Position numbers and translations under genes: made by a program. Positions 18,752-27,835 of a DNA stretch of 64,000 bases are shown in pieces (the stretch's first letter is position 1; each line of letters opens with the position of its first letter). This DNA comes from Rubrivivax sp. (GTDB taxonomy: Bacteria; Pseudomonadota; Gammaproteobacteria; Burkholderiales; Burkholderiaceae_C). Under the pieces are notes generated by a model. That model was not told the DNA's origin, ran no database searches, and saw only the letters and a program-made list of their open reading frames with translations. The stretch lies in contig JADCGQ010000004.1 of assembly GCA_020248945.1 (NCBI GenBank), positions 124,001-188,000 of the forward strand, read 5' to 3'.

Positions 18752-20749
18752 ATGCACATCACTGCACGCCATCGCCTGCTCGTCCGCTCCGTCTTGGCGG
18801 CCCTGACGAGCCTGACCGGGCTGGCGGTCGCCGCGCAGCAGGCCGGTGTCGACACCCCGCCCGTCGGCGCCCCGCCGCCGCAGACGGTGGTCGTCACTGC
18901 ATCACGCCATGCCATGTTGGCCGTCGACGCCCCGGCATCGCTGAGCGTGGTCAACCGCCGCGACATCGAAGCGCGCGGGGCCGACAACGTACTCGACGCC
19001 GTGCGTGCCGAGCCCGGCATCTCGCTGCAGGGCCGCGCGGTGGGTGGGCGCAAGGTGATTGCGCTGCGCGGGCTGGACAGCCGTCACACGCTGTTCCTGG
19101 TCGACGGGCGGCGCATCGGCGCCAGCGACGGCGTGATCGGGGCCAGCGACTTCCAGTACGACTGGATTGCCAGCGACGACATCGACCGCATCGAAGTCGT
19201 GCGCGGGCCCTTGTCGGTGCTCTATGGCAGCGAAGCCCTGGGCGGCGTGGTCAACATCATCACGCGCCGGCCCCGCCAGACCTGGCGCCTGGGCAGCAGC
19301 GTCGAAGGCTCGCAGGCGGCAGGCAGACGCGGTGGCGAGGGCCATCGTCTGGCGCTGCAGGCCGACGGCCCTCTGAGCGCGGAACTCGGCCTGCGGGCCG
19401 GTGCCGCGCACAGCCGCGTCGAGGCCCTGGCCTCGCCCGTGGACACACGCCTGTCGGAGCTGGAGGGCCGGGACAAACGCGACGCCTGGCTGCAGCTGGC
19501 TTGGCAGGCGGCCGCAGGCCACCGGGTCGATCTGGCTCATCGCCAAGGCCACGAACTGCGCGATGCTGGCGCGCGTGAACGGGGTGGCGCCCGGCGCTAC
19601 CACCAGACCGTCAACGAGATCGAACGTTCGATGACGTCGCTCGACTGGCTGGCGGATTGGGCCGCGCCAGCCGATGCCGAGGGCCTGAGCAGCGAGCTGC
19701 GGACCTACCGAGCGACGATCGCCGCGGACAATCGGCGCAGCGCGGGCGTGGCGACGAATCCTGCGCAGCACATTCAGGATGACGTGGTCGAAGGCCAGGT
19801 GCGGTGGCCCTGGGGTCGGCATGCCGGGGTGGCGGGCTTCGAACTGCGCGAGAGCACGCTGGCCGATCCTGGCCTGCCGGGCGGTGCGGCAGACAGCCGC
19901 CACCGGGCACTGTTCCTGCAGAACGAGTTCGGCATGGCGACCGCCCTGCGCCTGACGGCCGGCCTGCGCTTCGACAGCCACAGCCGGTTTGGACACGAGC
20001 TCAGCCCGCGTGTCTACCTCGTCTGGCGCGCCAGCCCGGGCTGGACCTTCAAGGGCGGCTACGGGCACGGATTCAGCGCACCCAACTTGAAGCAGATCGT
20101 GCCCGGCACACGCGCCGAAGGCCCGAACCTGTTCGTCGGCAATCCGGCCCTGGGGCCCGAGACCAGCGACAGCGTCGAGTGGGCCGCCGGCTGGTCACAG
20201 GGGCCGATGCAGGCACAGCTGACGCTGTTCGAGCAGCGCGTGCGCGATCTCATCGACATCCGGCTTCTCAGCGCCGGCGCTGCTCCGGGCACCGGGACCT
20301 ACACCTACGAGAGCCTGACCAGGGCGCGGATGCGCGGGCTCGAGTCCAGCTGGCTGCAGCCTCTGGGCGCGGGCTTCGGCATGCAGCTGAGTTATGCCTA
20401 CCTCGACGCCCGCAACGGCACCGGCCAGCGGCTGGACCGCAGGCCACGCCACACCGCCAGCCTGCGGCTGGAATGGAACGGCGGCCCCTGGCAGGCCGGG
20501 TTGGACGCCGAGTTCAGCGGCGGCCAGACCCTGCCGACGGCAACCGCCACGGCCACGGGCGCCACCGCGCAGGCCGTGCCCGACATCACCCTGCTGGGCG
20601 CCCACGTGGTGCGGACCCTGCCCGCCGGGCTGACGCTCACCGTCGGCGTGCACAACCTCACCGACCTTCGGCTGGCCGAGCGCTCGCCGCTGTTCACGCA
20701 GGTGGAACGACCCCGCAGCTGGCGTGTGGCGTTGCGCGGCCGCTGGTAG
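18752..20749 (+). CDS. TonB-dependent outer-membrane receptor
   Basis: This 665-aa protein has a signal peptide (about 1-30), a TonB box-like TVVVTASR near residue 46, a plug domain (LSVVNRRDIEARGADNVLDA through GSEALGGVVNIITRR) and a 22-strand barrel with the terminal aromatic residue expected (WRVALRGRW). The layout is like CirA/BtuB-type receptors. The ATG at 18752 has AAGAAGGA 7 nt upstream. It is divergent from nirS and shares its control region. The substrate is unknown; copper, heme, a siderophore or a corrinoid are all possible. Confidence 0.92.
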   Translation: MHITARHRLLVRSVLAALTSLTGLAVAAQQAGVDTPPVGAPPPQTVVVTASRHAMLAVDAPASLSVVNRRDIEARGADNVLDAVRAEPGISLQGRAVGGRKVIALRGLDSRHTLFLVDGRRIGASDGVIGASDFQYDWIASDDIDRIEVVRGPLSVLYGSEALGGVVNIITRRPRQTWRLGSSVEGSQAAGRRGGEGHRLALQADGPLSAELGLRAGAAHSRVEALASPVDTRLSELEGRDKRDAWLQLAWQAAAGHRVDLAHRQGHELRDAGARERGGARRYHQTVNEIERSMTSLDWLADWAAPADAEGLSSELRTYRATIAADNRRSAGVATNPAQHIQDDVVEGQVRWPWGRHAGVAGFELRESTLADPGLPGGAADSRHRALFLQNEFGMATALRLTAGLRFDSHSRFGHELSPRVYLVWRASPGWTFKGGYGHGFSAPNLKQIVPGTRAEGPNLFVGNPALGPETSDSVEWAAGWSQGPMQAQLTLFEQRVRDLIDIRLLSAGAAPGTGTYTYESLTRARMRGLESSWLQPLGAGFGMQLSYAYLDARNGTGQRLDRRPRHTASLRLEWNGGPWQAGLDAEFSGGQTLPTATATATGATAQAVPDITLLGAHVVRTLPAGLTLTVGVHNLTDLRLAERSPLFTQVERPRSWRVALRGRW

Positions 20750-21089
20750 GCACCGCCCCGCTGCGCCCTGTCGCGCCCGTGGCATGCAGGGCGTACGGCG
20801 AGTATGCGAAGCCCGTGGGGCCGGTGGCGACGGTGCCGTGCGTGGCGCGTGCCTGGGAGGGGCGCGCAGCGGCATCGCCACCCAGCCGTGAGCCGGCACC
20901 GCCAGCCCGCCGCGCTTGGGAAACCGGGTTCGGGACCACTGGCGCGGACACGTCGGGCCGGCCGCCACGGCTCGGCGCGTCTGGCAGTCGATTCACGGTG
21001 CGTGCCGGCGTTTCGTCGCCATGCGCTCGCCGCCGGGTGACGCCAGCGACACCATCGCGGCACCCGCTCAACAAGCCCCGGAGTGCCTC
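20750..21089. other. 340-bp intergenic stretch, no gene seen
   Basis: No supported reading frame, tRNA, strong terminator or clear repeat was found between the receptor gene and the small membrane-protein gene. The sequence is GC-rich and any promoter for the gene at 21090 must lie here, but I could not identify one. Confidence 0.6.
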
Positions 21090-21434
21090 ATGAACCCGTT
21101 CAGCCTCGTCACCCGCCCAGTGCAAGACCTGCTGCAGGCGCTGGTGATGCCGTTTCGTGCGCTCTTCGTCATCGGCCTCACCGGCACCATCAACTACATG
21201 ACGTACAGCGGCGTCTGGTGGTTCAAGTGGGTGGCGCTGGGCATGGGCATCGCCGTCATCGCCAGCCTCGGGCGGGCGTTGAAGTCGGCGCTGCTGCTGG
21301 CGCTGGTGGCCTGGGTCGGCTGGAAGATCTACCAGCGCTACGGCAAGGCCTCGCGCGAGCGCTTCGACGCCTGGGTGCAGCGCGCCAGCCCGAAGGCGGC
21401 CGAGGTGGTGGCGGCGCTGCGGCAGCCGGCCTGA
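21090..21434 (+). CDS. Small inner-membrane protein, unknown function
   Basis: This 114-aa protein has hydrophobic segments (FRALFVIGLTGTINYMTY, VALGMGIAVIASLGRAL, LLLALVAWVGWKIYQ), suggesting two or three membrane helices, and a charged C-terminal tail. The start ATG at 21090 is chosen as the first Met giving a plausible amphipathic N-terminus. No family recognised. It ends 36 bp before the convergent sapC gene. Confidence 0.7.
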   Translation: MNPFSLVTRPVQDLLQALVMPFRALFVIGLTGTINYMTYSGVWWFKWVALGMGIAVIASLGRALKSALLLALVAWVGWKIYQRYGKASRERFDAWVQRASPKAAEVVAALRQPA

Positions 21435-21469
21435 ACGAGGCCGGTGCCCACCACTCAAGTCAGCTCAAC

Positions 21470-22249
21470 TCAGGCCGGCCGCCCCGGCGTATCGATGGCC
21501 GGCGCGCCCGGCGCCGCGGCACGCTCGACGTGCCAGTCCACCAGGCGGCGCATGTTGCCCATGCTGACCCAGTGCAGGTGCATCAGGCCCAGCAGGCCAC
21601 TGCGGTGCAGCTCGGCCACCACGTCATCGGGCAGCGCGGTGGCCTTCTTGTCGTCGAGCGTCATGAAGCCGTCGACCGTGTGCTTGCTGCCGTCGGGCAG
21701 CGTGACGTCGAAGCGCATGTCCTGCAGCAGATCCAGCTCCTGGAAGCGCTTGCACACCGCACGCGTGCGCTGGATCTCGCTCTCCAGCGTCTCGAGCTGC
21801 GCCTGCGCGTTCTTCAGCAGCTCGGTGGGCTGGCCCTGCTCGTCGAACAGCGGCTGGCCCTCGGCCGTTTGTGCGCCAGACCATTCACTGTCCACGCACA
21901 CGGCGAACTTGTCGTTGTCCATGCGCGCGATGCAGAACGGGTACAGCCGCAGCACCGCCGGCACGTACTGGGCACGCCAGCGGTCGCCGGTGACGTAGAG
22001 GTTGGTGTTCTGCGTCAGGCCGAGCACGGCGATGGGGGCGATGGAATCGCTGCCGTCGGGCTCGGTGCCGGCCTTCACGAAGACGATCGGGAACTCGCGG
22101 CAGACGTCGATGAACTCGACGGCGGCCACGAAAAGGGCGTTCAGCTGGTTGGCCACGCTCCAGTCGGTGACGGGCAGGTTCAGCTTCAGGTTGCGGTGCT
22201 GGATGCTGTCCAGGCCCGTCGGCCGACGGTGCAGGTTCTGATTGATCAA
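21470..22249 (-). CDS. SapC family protein
   Basis: This 259-aa protein matches the SapC family pattern (IAPIAVLGLTQNTNLYVTGD, RAQYVPAVLRLYPFCIA and a central QAQLETLESEIQRTRAVCKR helix). Such proteins are often near S-layer or peptide-related genes, but their biochemical role is not established. The start appears to be TTG at 22249, because GGAG lies 7 nt before it and the TTG overlaps the stop of the upstream CNNM gene (TTGA). No in-frame ATG precedes the conserved region. Confidence 0.82.
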   Translation of the reverse strand: MINQNLHRRPTGLDSIQHRNLKLNLPVTDWSVANQLNALFVAAVEFIDVCREFPIVFVKAGTEPDGSDSIAPIAVLGLTQNTNLYVTGDRWRAQYVPAVLRLYPFCIARMDNDKFAVCVDSEWSGAQTAEGQPLFDEQGQPTELLKNAQAQLETLESEIQRTRAVCKRFQELDLLQDMRFDVTLPDGSKHTVDGFMTLDDKKATALPDDVVAELHRSGLLGLMHLHWVSMGNMRRLVDWHVERAAAPGAPAIDTPGRPA

Positions 22250-23547
22250 GAGTCTTCTCCAGGGGTTTCGGTGCGGGTGGCCATCACCTTGTCGACACGC
22301 TTGCCGTCGAGGTCGACGACCTCGAAACGCCAGCCCTCCCACATCACCGTGTCGGCGGTGCGCGGCAGGCGGCCCAGCAACAGCATGATCATGCCAGCCA
22401 GCGTGTTGTACCGGCCCCGGTCTTCCTCGGGGAGTTCCTTGATCTCGAGCCGGTCCTTCAACTCCGGCACCGGGATCAGGCCGTCCATCAGCCAACCGCC
22501 GTCGGGGCGCTTCACGGCCCAGGCGTCTTCGCCGGTGGCGGCGCCGAACTCGCCGGTGATGGCCTCGAGCAGATCGCGCTCGGTGATCAGGCCCTGCACG
22601 GCGCCGTATTCGTCGACCACGAACACCAGATCGGTACCCGCGGCGCGGAAGTTCTCCAGCAGCTCCATGCCCGACAGCGTCTCGGGCACGAACACCGCGG
22701 CCTCCATGTGCTGGGCCAGATCCATGTTGCCGCCCTTGGCGGCCACCGGCAGCAGCCGGCCGACCGAGAGCACGCCGCGCACGTCGTCCAGCGAGTCGCG
22801 GCACACCGGGTAGCGGCTGTGGCCGCTCTCGGCCACGATGGCCAGCAGTTCCTCGAGCGTGGCCGACTCGTCGAGCCAGACGATCTCGGCGCGCGGCACC
22901 ATCATCGAGCCGATCTGGCGGTCGTCGAGGCGGAACACGTTGCGCACCATCTGGTGCTCCTGCGCCTCGATGACGCCGGCGTCCAGGCCCTCTTCCAGCT
23001 GCGCCGCGATCTCTTCTTCGGTGACGGCGCGCGAAGGCCCGCCGCGGATGCCCAGCAGGCGCAGGATGGCGTCGGTGGCCAGCGTCAAGAAGGCCACCAG
23101 CGGCCGCGTGGCCGTCGACAGCCAGTTCATCGGCGTGGCCACCAGCCGCGCCACCGCCTCGGGGTAGAGCTGGCCCAGGCGCTTGGGCACGAGCTCGCCG
23201 AAGATGATGGTCAGGATCGTGATCACCATCACCACCAGCGCGGTGGCACCGATGCCGGCCACCTCCGGCGTGAGGGCAAACGACGCCACCAGCCACTCGG
23301 CGAACGGCTCCGCGAACGCACCTTCACCGACGATGCCGTTGAGCACGCCGATCGACGTGATGCCGATCTGCACCGTGGACAGAAACTTGGTCGGGTTGTC
23401 GTGCAGGTCCATCGCGGCCTGCGCGCCGGATTCGCCGCTCTCTACCATGACCTGCAGCCGCGCCTTGCGGGCTGCCGTGAGGGCCATCTCGCTCATGGCG
23501 AAGGCGCCATTGAGCAGGATCAGAAACACCAGAAGCGCAACGTCCAT
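22246..23547 (-). CDS. CNNM/CorC-HlyC-type CBS-domain membrane protein
   Basis: This 433-aa protein has an N-terminal DUF21 transmembrane region (residues 1-180, including LLVFLILLNGAFAMSEMAL), a CBS pair (SMMVPRAEIVWLDESATLEE, then VFVPETLSGMELLENF) and a CorC/HlyC C-terminal domain. Homologues act in Mg2+ or Co2+ export or homeostasis; older annotations call them hemolysins. The ATG at 23547 is preferred over one 15 nt upstream. It is translationally coupled to the SapC gene. Confidence 0.9.
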   Translation of the reverse strand: MDVALLVFLILLNGAFAMSEMALTAARKARLQVMVESGESGAQAAMDLHDNPTKFLSTVQIGITSIGVLNGIVGEGAFAEPFAEWLVASFALTPEVAGIGATALVVMVITILTIIFGELVPKRLGQLYPEAVARLVATPMNWLSTATRPLVAFLTLATDAILRLLGIRGGPSRAVTEEEIAAQLEEGLDAGVIEAQEHQMVRNVFRLDDRQIGSMMVPRAEIVWLDESATLEELLAIVAESGHSRYPVCRDSLDDVRGVLSVGRLLPVAAKGGNMDLAQHMEAAVFVPETLSGMELLENFRAAGTDLVFVVDEYGAVQGLITERDLLEAITGEFGAATGEDAWAVKRPDGGWLMDGLIPVPELKDRLEIKELPEEDRGRYNTLAGMIMLLLGRLPRTADTVMWEGWRFEVVDLDGKRVDKVMATRTETPGEDS

Positions 23548-23610
23548 GAGGGCCGCCGGCAAAGCGGCGGTCTTCGGTAGCGAGGGGCGGCAGCGTAGCA
23601 GAATGTGTCG

Positions 23611-24444
23611 ATGACACTCTTCATCGGCGACGTCCAGGGCTGTGACGACGCGCTCGCCCGCCTGCTGGCCGAGGCCGACGCCAGCCCCTCGCGCGACCGC
23701 CTCGTGCTGCTGGGCGACCTGGTCAACCGCGGCCCGGCCTCGCTGGCCGTGCTGCGCCGCGTGGCCGAGTGGGGCGGGTCAGCCGTGCGGCTGCTGGGCA
23801 ACCACGATCTGCACCTGCTGGCCGTGGCGCATGGCGCGCGCAAGCTTCAGCGCGATGACAGCTTCGGCGACGTGCTCGACGCGCCCGATGCCGCGCACTG
23901 GATCGACTGGCTGCGCCACGGCCGCCTGGCCTGCATGGAGGCCGGCTGGCTGTGCGTGCACGCCGGCGTGCTGCCCGGCTGGACAGCGGCGCGCACGCTG
24001 GCGCTGGCCGCCGAGGTCGAGGCGCTGCTGCGCGGGCCGGGTCTGGCGGCGTTTCTGCCCCGTATGTACGGCAACGCGCCGGCGCGCTGGGACGAGGCCC
24101 TGCAGGGCGACGAGCGCCACCGCGTCGTCATCAACGCGCTGACGCGGCTTCGCTTTTGCAGCGCCGACGGCAGCATGGACTTCAAGACGAAAGAAGGCGC
24201 GGGCGGCGCCCCCGCCGGCTTCATGCCCTGGTTCGACGTGCCCGGCCGCGCGAGTGCCGGCGAGCGCATCGCCTTCGGCCACTGGAGCACGCTGGGCCTG
24301 CGCGTGGAACCCACGCTGCTGGCACTCGACACCGGCTGCGTGTGGGGCGGCCCACTCAGCGCGGTGCGCGTGGACGGGCCGCGCCTGGCGCTGGTCCAGG
24401 TGCCGTGCTCGCAGGCCAGGGAGCCCGGGCGCACGGGCTCCTAG
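23611..24444 (+). CDS. apaH: Symmetrical diadenosine tetraphosphatase ApaH
   Basis: This 277-aa phosphatase hydrolyses Ap4A to two ADP. The metal-binding blocks are GDVQGC, GDLVNRGP and GNHDLHLL, with FGHWSTLGL in the C-terminal half. The GDVQGC form (Gln for the more usual His) also occurs in other ApaH. ATG at 23611 is chosen over a GTG 6 nt upstream. Confidence 0.94.
   Translation: MTLFIGDVQGCDDALARLLAEADASPSRDRLVLLGDLVNRGPASLAVLRRVAEWGGSAVRLLGNHDLHLLAVAHGARKLQRDDSFGDVLDAPDAAHWIDWLRHGRLACMEAGWLCVHAGVLPGWTAARTLALAAEVEALLRGPGLAAFLPRMYGNAPARWDEALQGDERHRVVINALTRLRFCSADGSMDFKTKEGAGGAPAGFMPWFDVPGRASAGERIAFGHWSTLGLRVEPTLLALDTGCVWGGPLSAVRVDGPRLALVQVPCSQAREPGRTGS
24421..24440. terminator. Stem-loop at the end of apaH
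   Basis: GAGCCCG pairs with CGGGCTC across a 6-nt loop, overlapping the last apaH codons. No U tract follows, so intrinsic termination is uncertain. It separates apaH from the tRNA gene 20 bp downstream. Confidence 0.4.
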
Positions 24445-24460
24445 AATCGCGCTCGCGCCA

Positions 24461-24548
24461 GGAGGCTTGGGGGAGCGGTTTAACCCAGCAGTCTTGAAAA
24501 CTGCCGGCTCGCAAGGGCCCGTGAGTTCGAATCTCACAGCCTCCGCCA
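24461..24548 (+). tRNA. tRNA-Ser (anticodon TGA)
   Basis: The acceptor arms GGAGGCT and AGCCTCC pair fully, followed by G and an encoded CCA. The anticodon loop CTTGAAA within CAGTCTTGAAAACTG gives TGA, decoding UCN serine codons. A long variable arm (CGGCTCGCAAGGGCCC region) and the T-loop GTTCGAATC are as expected for class II tRNA-Ser. Total 88 nt with CCA. Confidence 0.96.
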
Positions 24549-25384
24549 TTACGCCTCTAGCGAAGGCGGAGATGGCCCCAACGCGACATAGAACCCGCCC
24601 AAGCGATTGCGCTTGGATAAGGCGCCCGGGCTTCGATCATCGCCCATTCCGCCATGCCTCCATGCTGCTGATGTCGCCATCAGCAAGCACGAGAGGTACT
24701 TGGGATGGTGGGTGGGGTGGCGGGTTCACTGGTTCTTGACGATCGTTCTTCTGGGTGGGGATGGCGGACAACCGCTGCGCGATCTGGAACGGCTCGCCTG
24801 CCCCCATCTTGGGCAATCAACGATCGGATCCGTGACGACGGATTCGGTCCTGGGTGTGCTCCTTTCCATCTGGACGAGCAAGCCTGCGGTCGCCACGAAG
24901 CTGCGCGGCAGCATAGAGCGCGTGCTCGACTACGCTGGATCTCAGGGCGCAGCGCCGCCGGCTTCGGCCCCAGGGCGGCGCGTGTACTTGCAAAACCGGC
25001 TCCACGGCAAGCCGCTGTCAGCGGCTTTAGGTGTCGCTGCCGGCGCGTTGCCCATCCGGGCGGTACAGGCCATACTCCATCGGGTGTTCTCCGCGCCTCT
25101 GTCTGACGCACCCAGTCACGACTTCTGTCAAGCCGGGTGGCCCGCGTGCCCGGGTTGCCCGCAAGCGTAAAGTCGAGGCGCGGTCTTCGAGACGGGGACC
25201 GTGTCCCACCAGACTGGGGCGTCGACGGGGGCCGCGGGGCTCTCCCTCAAGGCCGGCCTGGGCCAGGCCGAAAACGGGGATGGGCGGTGGTACGGCCGAC
25301 GGCGCCTGGGGCGGCCCGCCCGCCAGCCACCCCGCTGCGGGCGGGGGCCGGGTCCGCGCCTCATTCCATGATCGGGAGTCCTGC
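24549..25384. other. 836-bp region after tRNA-Ser holding integrase remains
   Basis: No intact gene is supported. The stretch contains a decayed tyrosine-integrase fragment (24805-24950) and a perfect 8-bp hairpin AAGCCGCT-gtc-AGCGGCTT (25009-25027). The last part is the leader of the kinase gene at 25385. Codon use is less biased than in neighbouring genes, consistent with foreign or decaying DNA. Confidence 0.6.
24805..24950 (+). pseudogene. Tyrosine-recombinase (phage/island integrase) fragment
   Basis: One frame reads VTTDSVLGVLLSIWTSKPAV followed by ATKLRGSIERVLDYAGSQG. This matches the core-binding region of P4-type integrases (DVL..L.PIW..K..TA.KLRGRIE.VLDYA). Neither the N-terminal arm domain nor the catalytic R-H-R-Y part is present nearby. 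Its place about 260 bp after a tRNA gene is the usual position for an integrase. It is the scar of a lost or degraded element. Confidence 0.7.
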
Positions 25385-27772
25385 ATGAAAAACGATTCCG
25401 AGCACCTCGACCTCCGCTTCAACTTGATGCTGGCGGCCTTCTTCGTGGCCGTCAGCCTGATGGGCTATCTGGGCTTCACGAAGTTCCGCTCGGACCTGCA
25501 CGCCAAGGAGATCGGCGCGCTGAAGGGCAAGACCGAGACGCTGACCGTCCGCGTCGACACCTGGCTGTCGATGCGCAAGGCCGAGGTGGCCACGCTGGCC
25601 AACACGCCCACGCTGCGCGCCATGGACTGGGCCGTGTCGGGCCCGTTCCTGAAGGCCAAGCACGAGCGCACGCCCTGGTTCCTGATCTTCGCGCAGATCA
25701 ACCCCGACGGCAGCTACTACAACTCCAAGGTCGATTTCGTGAAGGGCCAGAACCTCAGCGACCGCGCGCACTTCAAGGCGTCGATGCAAGGGCAGGCGTA
25801 CGCCTCCGACCCGGTGGTCTCGCGCACGCTGGGCACCGACATCGTGGCCGTCACCAGCCCCATCTACCGCAGCGACGAACCCGGGGCCGAGATCGTCGGC
25901 GTGTTCGGCGGCATGATCGACACCGCCACCATCGTGCGCGAGCTCGGCAGCTTCAGCAACGGGCCGCGCAGCTACGCCTTCGCCGTCAACTCCACCGGCA
26001 TCGCCATCGCCCACCCCGACGAGCGCCGGCGCGGCAACATCAACACCAAGGCGCAGTCGCTGCTCGACGATGCCGACCCCGGCCTGCGCGAGGTGGCGGC
26101 CGCCATGCTCAAGGGCCGGCCCGGCTGGCTGGAGACGACGATCGACGGCCAGCGCGTGGTGGCCTCGTTCATGCCGGTGGCCGAGGCGAAGTGGTTCATC
26201 GCCACCGTCACCGACGCCGACCACTTCTACGGGCGGCTGCGCGGCGCCGACTACGCCGGCGCGCTGGCCTTCGTTCTGCTGTGCGCGGCCATGACGCTGG
26301 TCGTGCGCTACCGTCGGCTGGAGTTCCGCACCCTCGACCAGCGGCGTGCCAACTCCGAGGAGCGCAACCGCGCCAAGAGCGTCTTCCTGGCCGCGATGAG
26401 CCACGACCTGCGCACGCCGCTGAACGGCATCCTGGGCTACGCGCAGATCCTGCTGCAGGGGCGTTCGCTCGACGAGGGCGGTCGCCGCCACGTGCAAGGC
26501 ATCCTCAGCTCGGGCCAGCACCTGCTGAGCCTGATCAACCGCATCCTGGACCTGTCCAAGATCGAGGCCGGCAAGATCGAGCTTGAGCCGCGCGCCGTCG
26601 ACATAGCCAGCCTGCTGCAGGACCTGGTGCGCCTGTTCGACATCGAGAAGGTCAAATACGGCGCTGCCTTCCGCGCCGACATCGAGCTCGGCGCGCACCG
26701 CGTCGTCGTCATCGACCCCGAGCGCTTCAAGCAGATCGTCATCAACCTGGTGGTCAACGGCTTCAAGTACGGCCGCAGGTCCGAGGTGGTGCTGAAGGTG
26801 GTGATGCGCGACGACGGCGCCGGCACCGCGCTGGCGATGGAGGTGCTCGACGGCGGCGCGGGCATGAGCGCCGACGAGGTCAGCCGCGTGTTCACCCCCT
26901 TCGAGCAGCTGAACAAGCACTCCGAGGGCACCGGCCTGGGCCTGGCCATCGTCAAGCAGCTGGTCACGCTGATGCGGGGCACCATCTGCATCGACAGCGT
27001 GCCGGGGCAAGGCACGCGGGTCGCCGTGGTGCTGCCCGTGGAGCCGACCGACGAGGCCGCGGCCCTGACGGCATCGGCCGCGCGCGGCATGCCGCGGCGT
27101 CTGCGCGGGGGCCGAGCCAGCGTGCTGCTCGTCGACGACAACGCGGCCAACCTCGACGTCATGGCCGGCCTGCTGCGCATGGTGGGTTTCGAGGTGCAGG
27201 CCACGGCGGGCGTGGACGACGCGCTGAACGCCTTCGGTGCGCGCGCCTTCGACCTGGTGATCACCGACCTGGTGATGCCCGGGCGCGACGGCTTCGAGCT
27301 CATCCGCGCCATCCGCGAAGGCCCGCGCGCGCCGGCCACGCCCATCATCGTGGCCTCGGCCAGCGCCTTTGCCGAGGACCAGCAGCGCAGCCTGGCGGCG
27401 GGTGCCAATGCCTTCCTGAGCAAACCGGTGGAGGCCCTCTCGCTGCTGCAGCAGGTGGCAGCGCTGCTGAAGCTCGAGTACGAGTACGGCGATGAGCAGG
27501 TCGCCACGTTCGCACCGCCGCCTGCCCAGGGCAGCCTGACGCAGGCGCTGCATGCGCCGGCGGCCCGGGCCCTGACGGAGCAGCTGCGCGCCGCCGCCGA
27601 GCTCGGGCAGATGCGCCGCGTCGAGAGCCTGCTCGAAGGCGTGGAGGATGCCGCGCTGAAGACCGCGCTGGCCCAGGTGCTGGCACGCGGGCTGCACGAG
27701 CAGGACTCCGACCTCGCGCTGCAGGACCTCACTCTGGCCTTGAAGGAAACGCATGAAGTCGCGACTGTCTGA
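25385..27772 (+). CDS. Hybrid sensor histidine kinase with periplasmic Cache domain
   Basis: This 795-aa protein has TM1 (about 14-34), a periplasmic double-Cache region (35-280; PWFLIFAQINPDGSYYNSK, FGGMIDTATIV), TM2 (285-305), HisKA with SHDLRTPLNGILGYA, HATPase (NLVVNGFKYGR, GTGLGLAIVKQL), a receiver with phospho-acceptor Asp in LVITDLVMPGRDG, and a 75-residue helical tail. The ATG at 25385 follows GGGAG. It is the first gene of a five-gene signalling operon. The ligand is unknown; Cache domains often bind small organic molecules. Confidence 0.93.
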   Translation: MKNDSEHLDLRFNLMLAAFFVAVSLMGYLGFTKFRSDLHAKEIGALKGKTETLTVRVDTWLSMRKAEVATLANTPTLRAMDWAVSGPFLKAKHERTPWFLIFAQINPDGSYYNSKVDFVKGQNLSDRAHFKASMQGQAYASDPVVSRTLGTDIVAVTSPIYRSDEPGAEIVGVFGGMIDTATIVRELGSFSNGPRSYAFAVNSTGIAIAHPDERRRGNINTKAQSLLDDADPGLREVAAAMLKGRPGWLETTIDGQRVVASFMPVAEAKWFIATVTDADHFYGRLRGADYAGALAFVLLCAAMTLVVRYRRLEFRTLDQRRANSEERNRAKSVFLAAMSHDLRTPLNGILGYAQILLQGRSLDEGGRRHVQGILSSGQHLLSLINRILDLSKIEAGKIELEPRAVDIASLLQDLVRLFDIEKVKYGAAFRADIELGAHRVVVIDPERFKQIVINLVVNGFKYGRRSEVVLKVVMRDDGAGTALAMEVLDGGAGMSADEVSRVFTPFEQLNKHSEGTGLGLAIVKQLVTLMRGTICIDSVPGQGTRVAVVLPVEPTDEAAALTASAARGMPRRLRGGRASVLLVDDNAANLDVMAGLLRMVGFEVQATAGVDDALNAFGARAFDLVITDLVMPGRDGFELIRAIREGPRAPATPIIVASASAFAEDQQRSLAAGANAFLSKPVEALSLLQQVAALLKLEYEYGDEQVATFAPPPAQGSLTQALHAPAARALTEQLRAAAELGQMRRVESLLEGVEDAALKTALAQVLARGLHEQDSDLALQDLTLALKETHEVATV

Positions 27773-27835
27773 GCAGCGCCGCCGGGGGCGGGCCCGTCCG
27801 GGGCCCGTGCCGTCAGGCCTTCTGTCGGCCCGCGC

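Noticed and set aside
24549-25384. Direct repeat of the tRNA-Ser 3' end as an attachment site
   Set aside because: No copy of the last 15 or more bases of the tRNA was found in this stretch.
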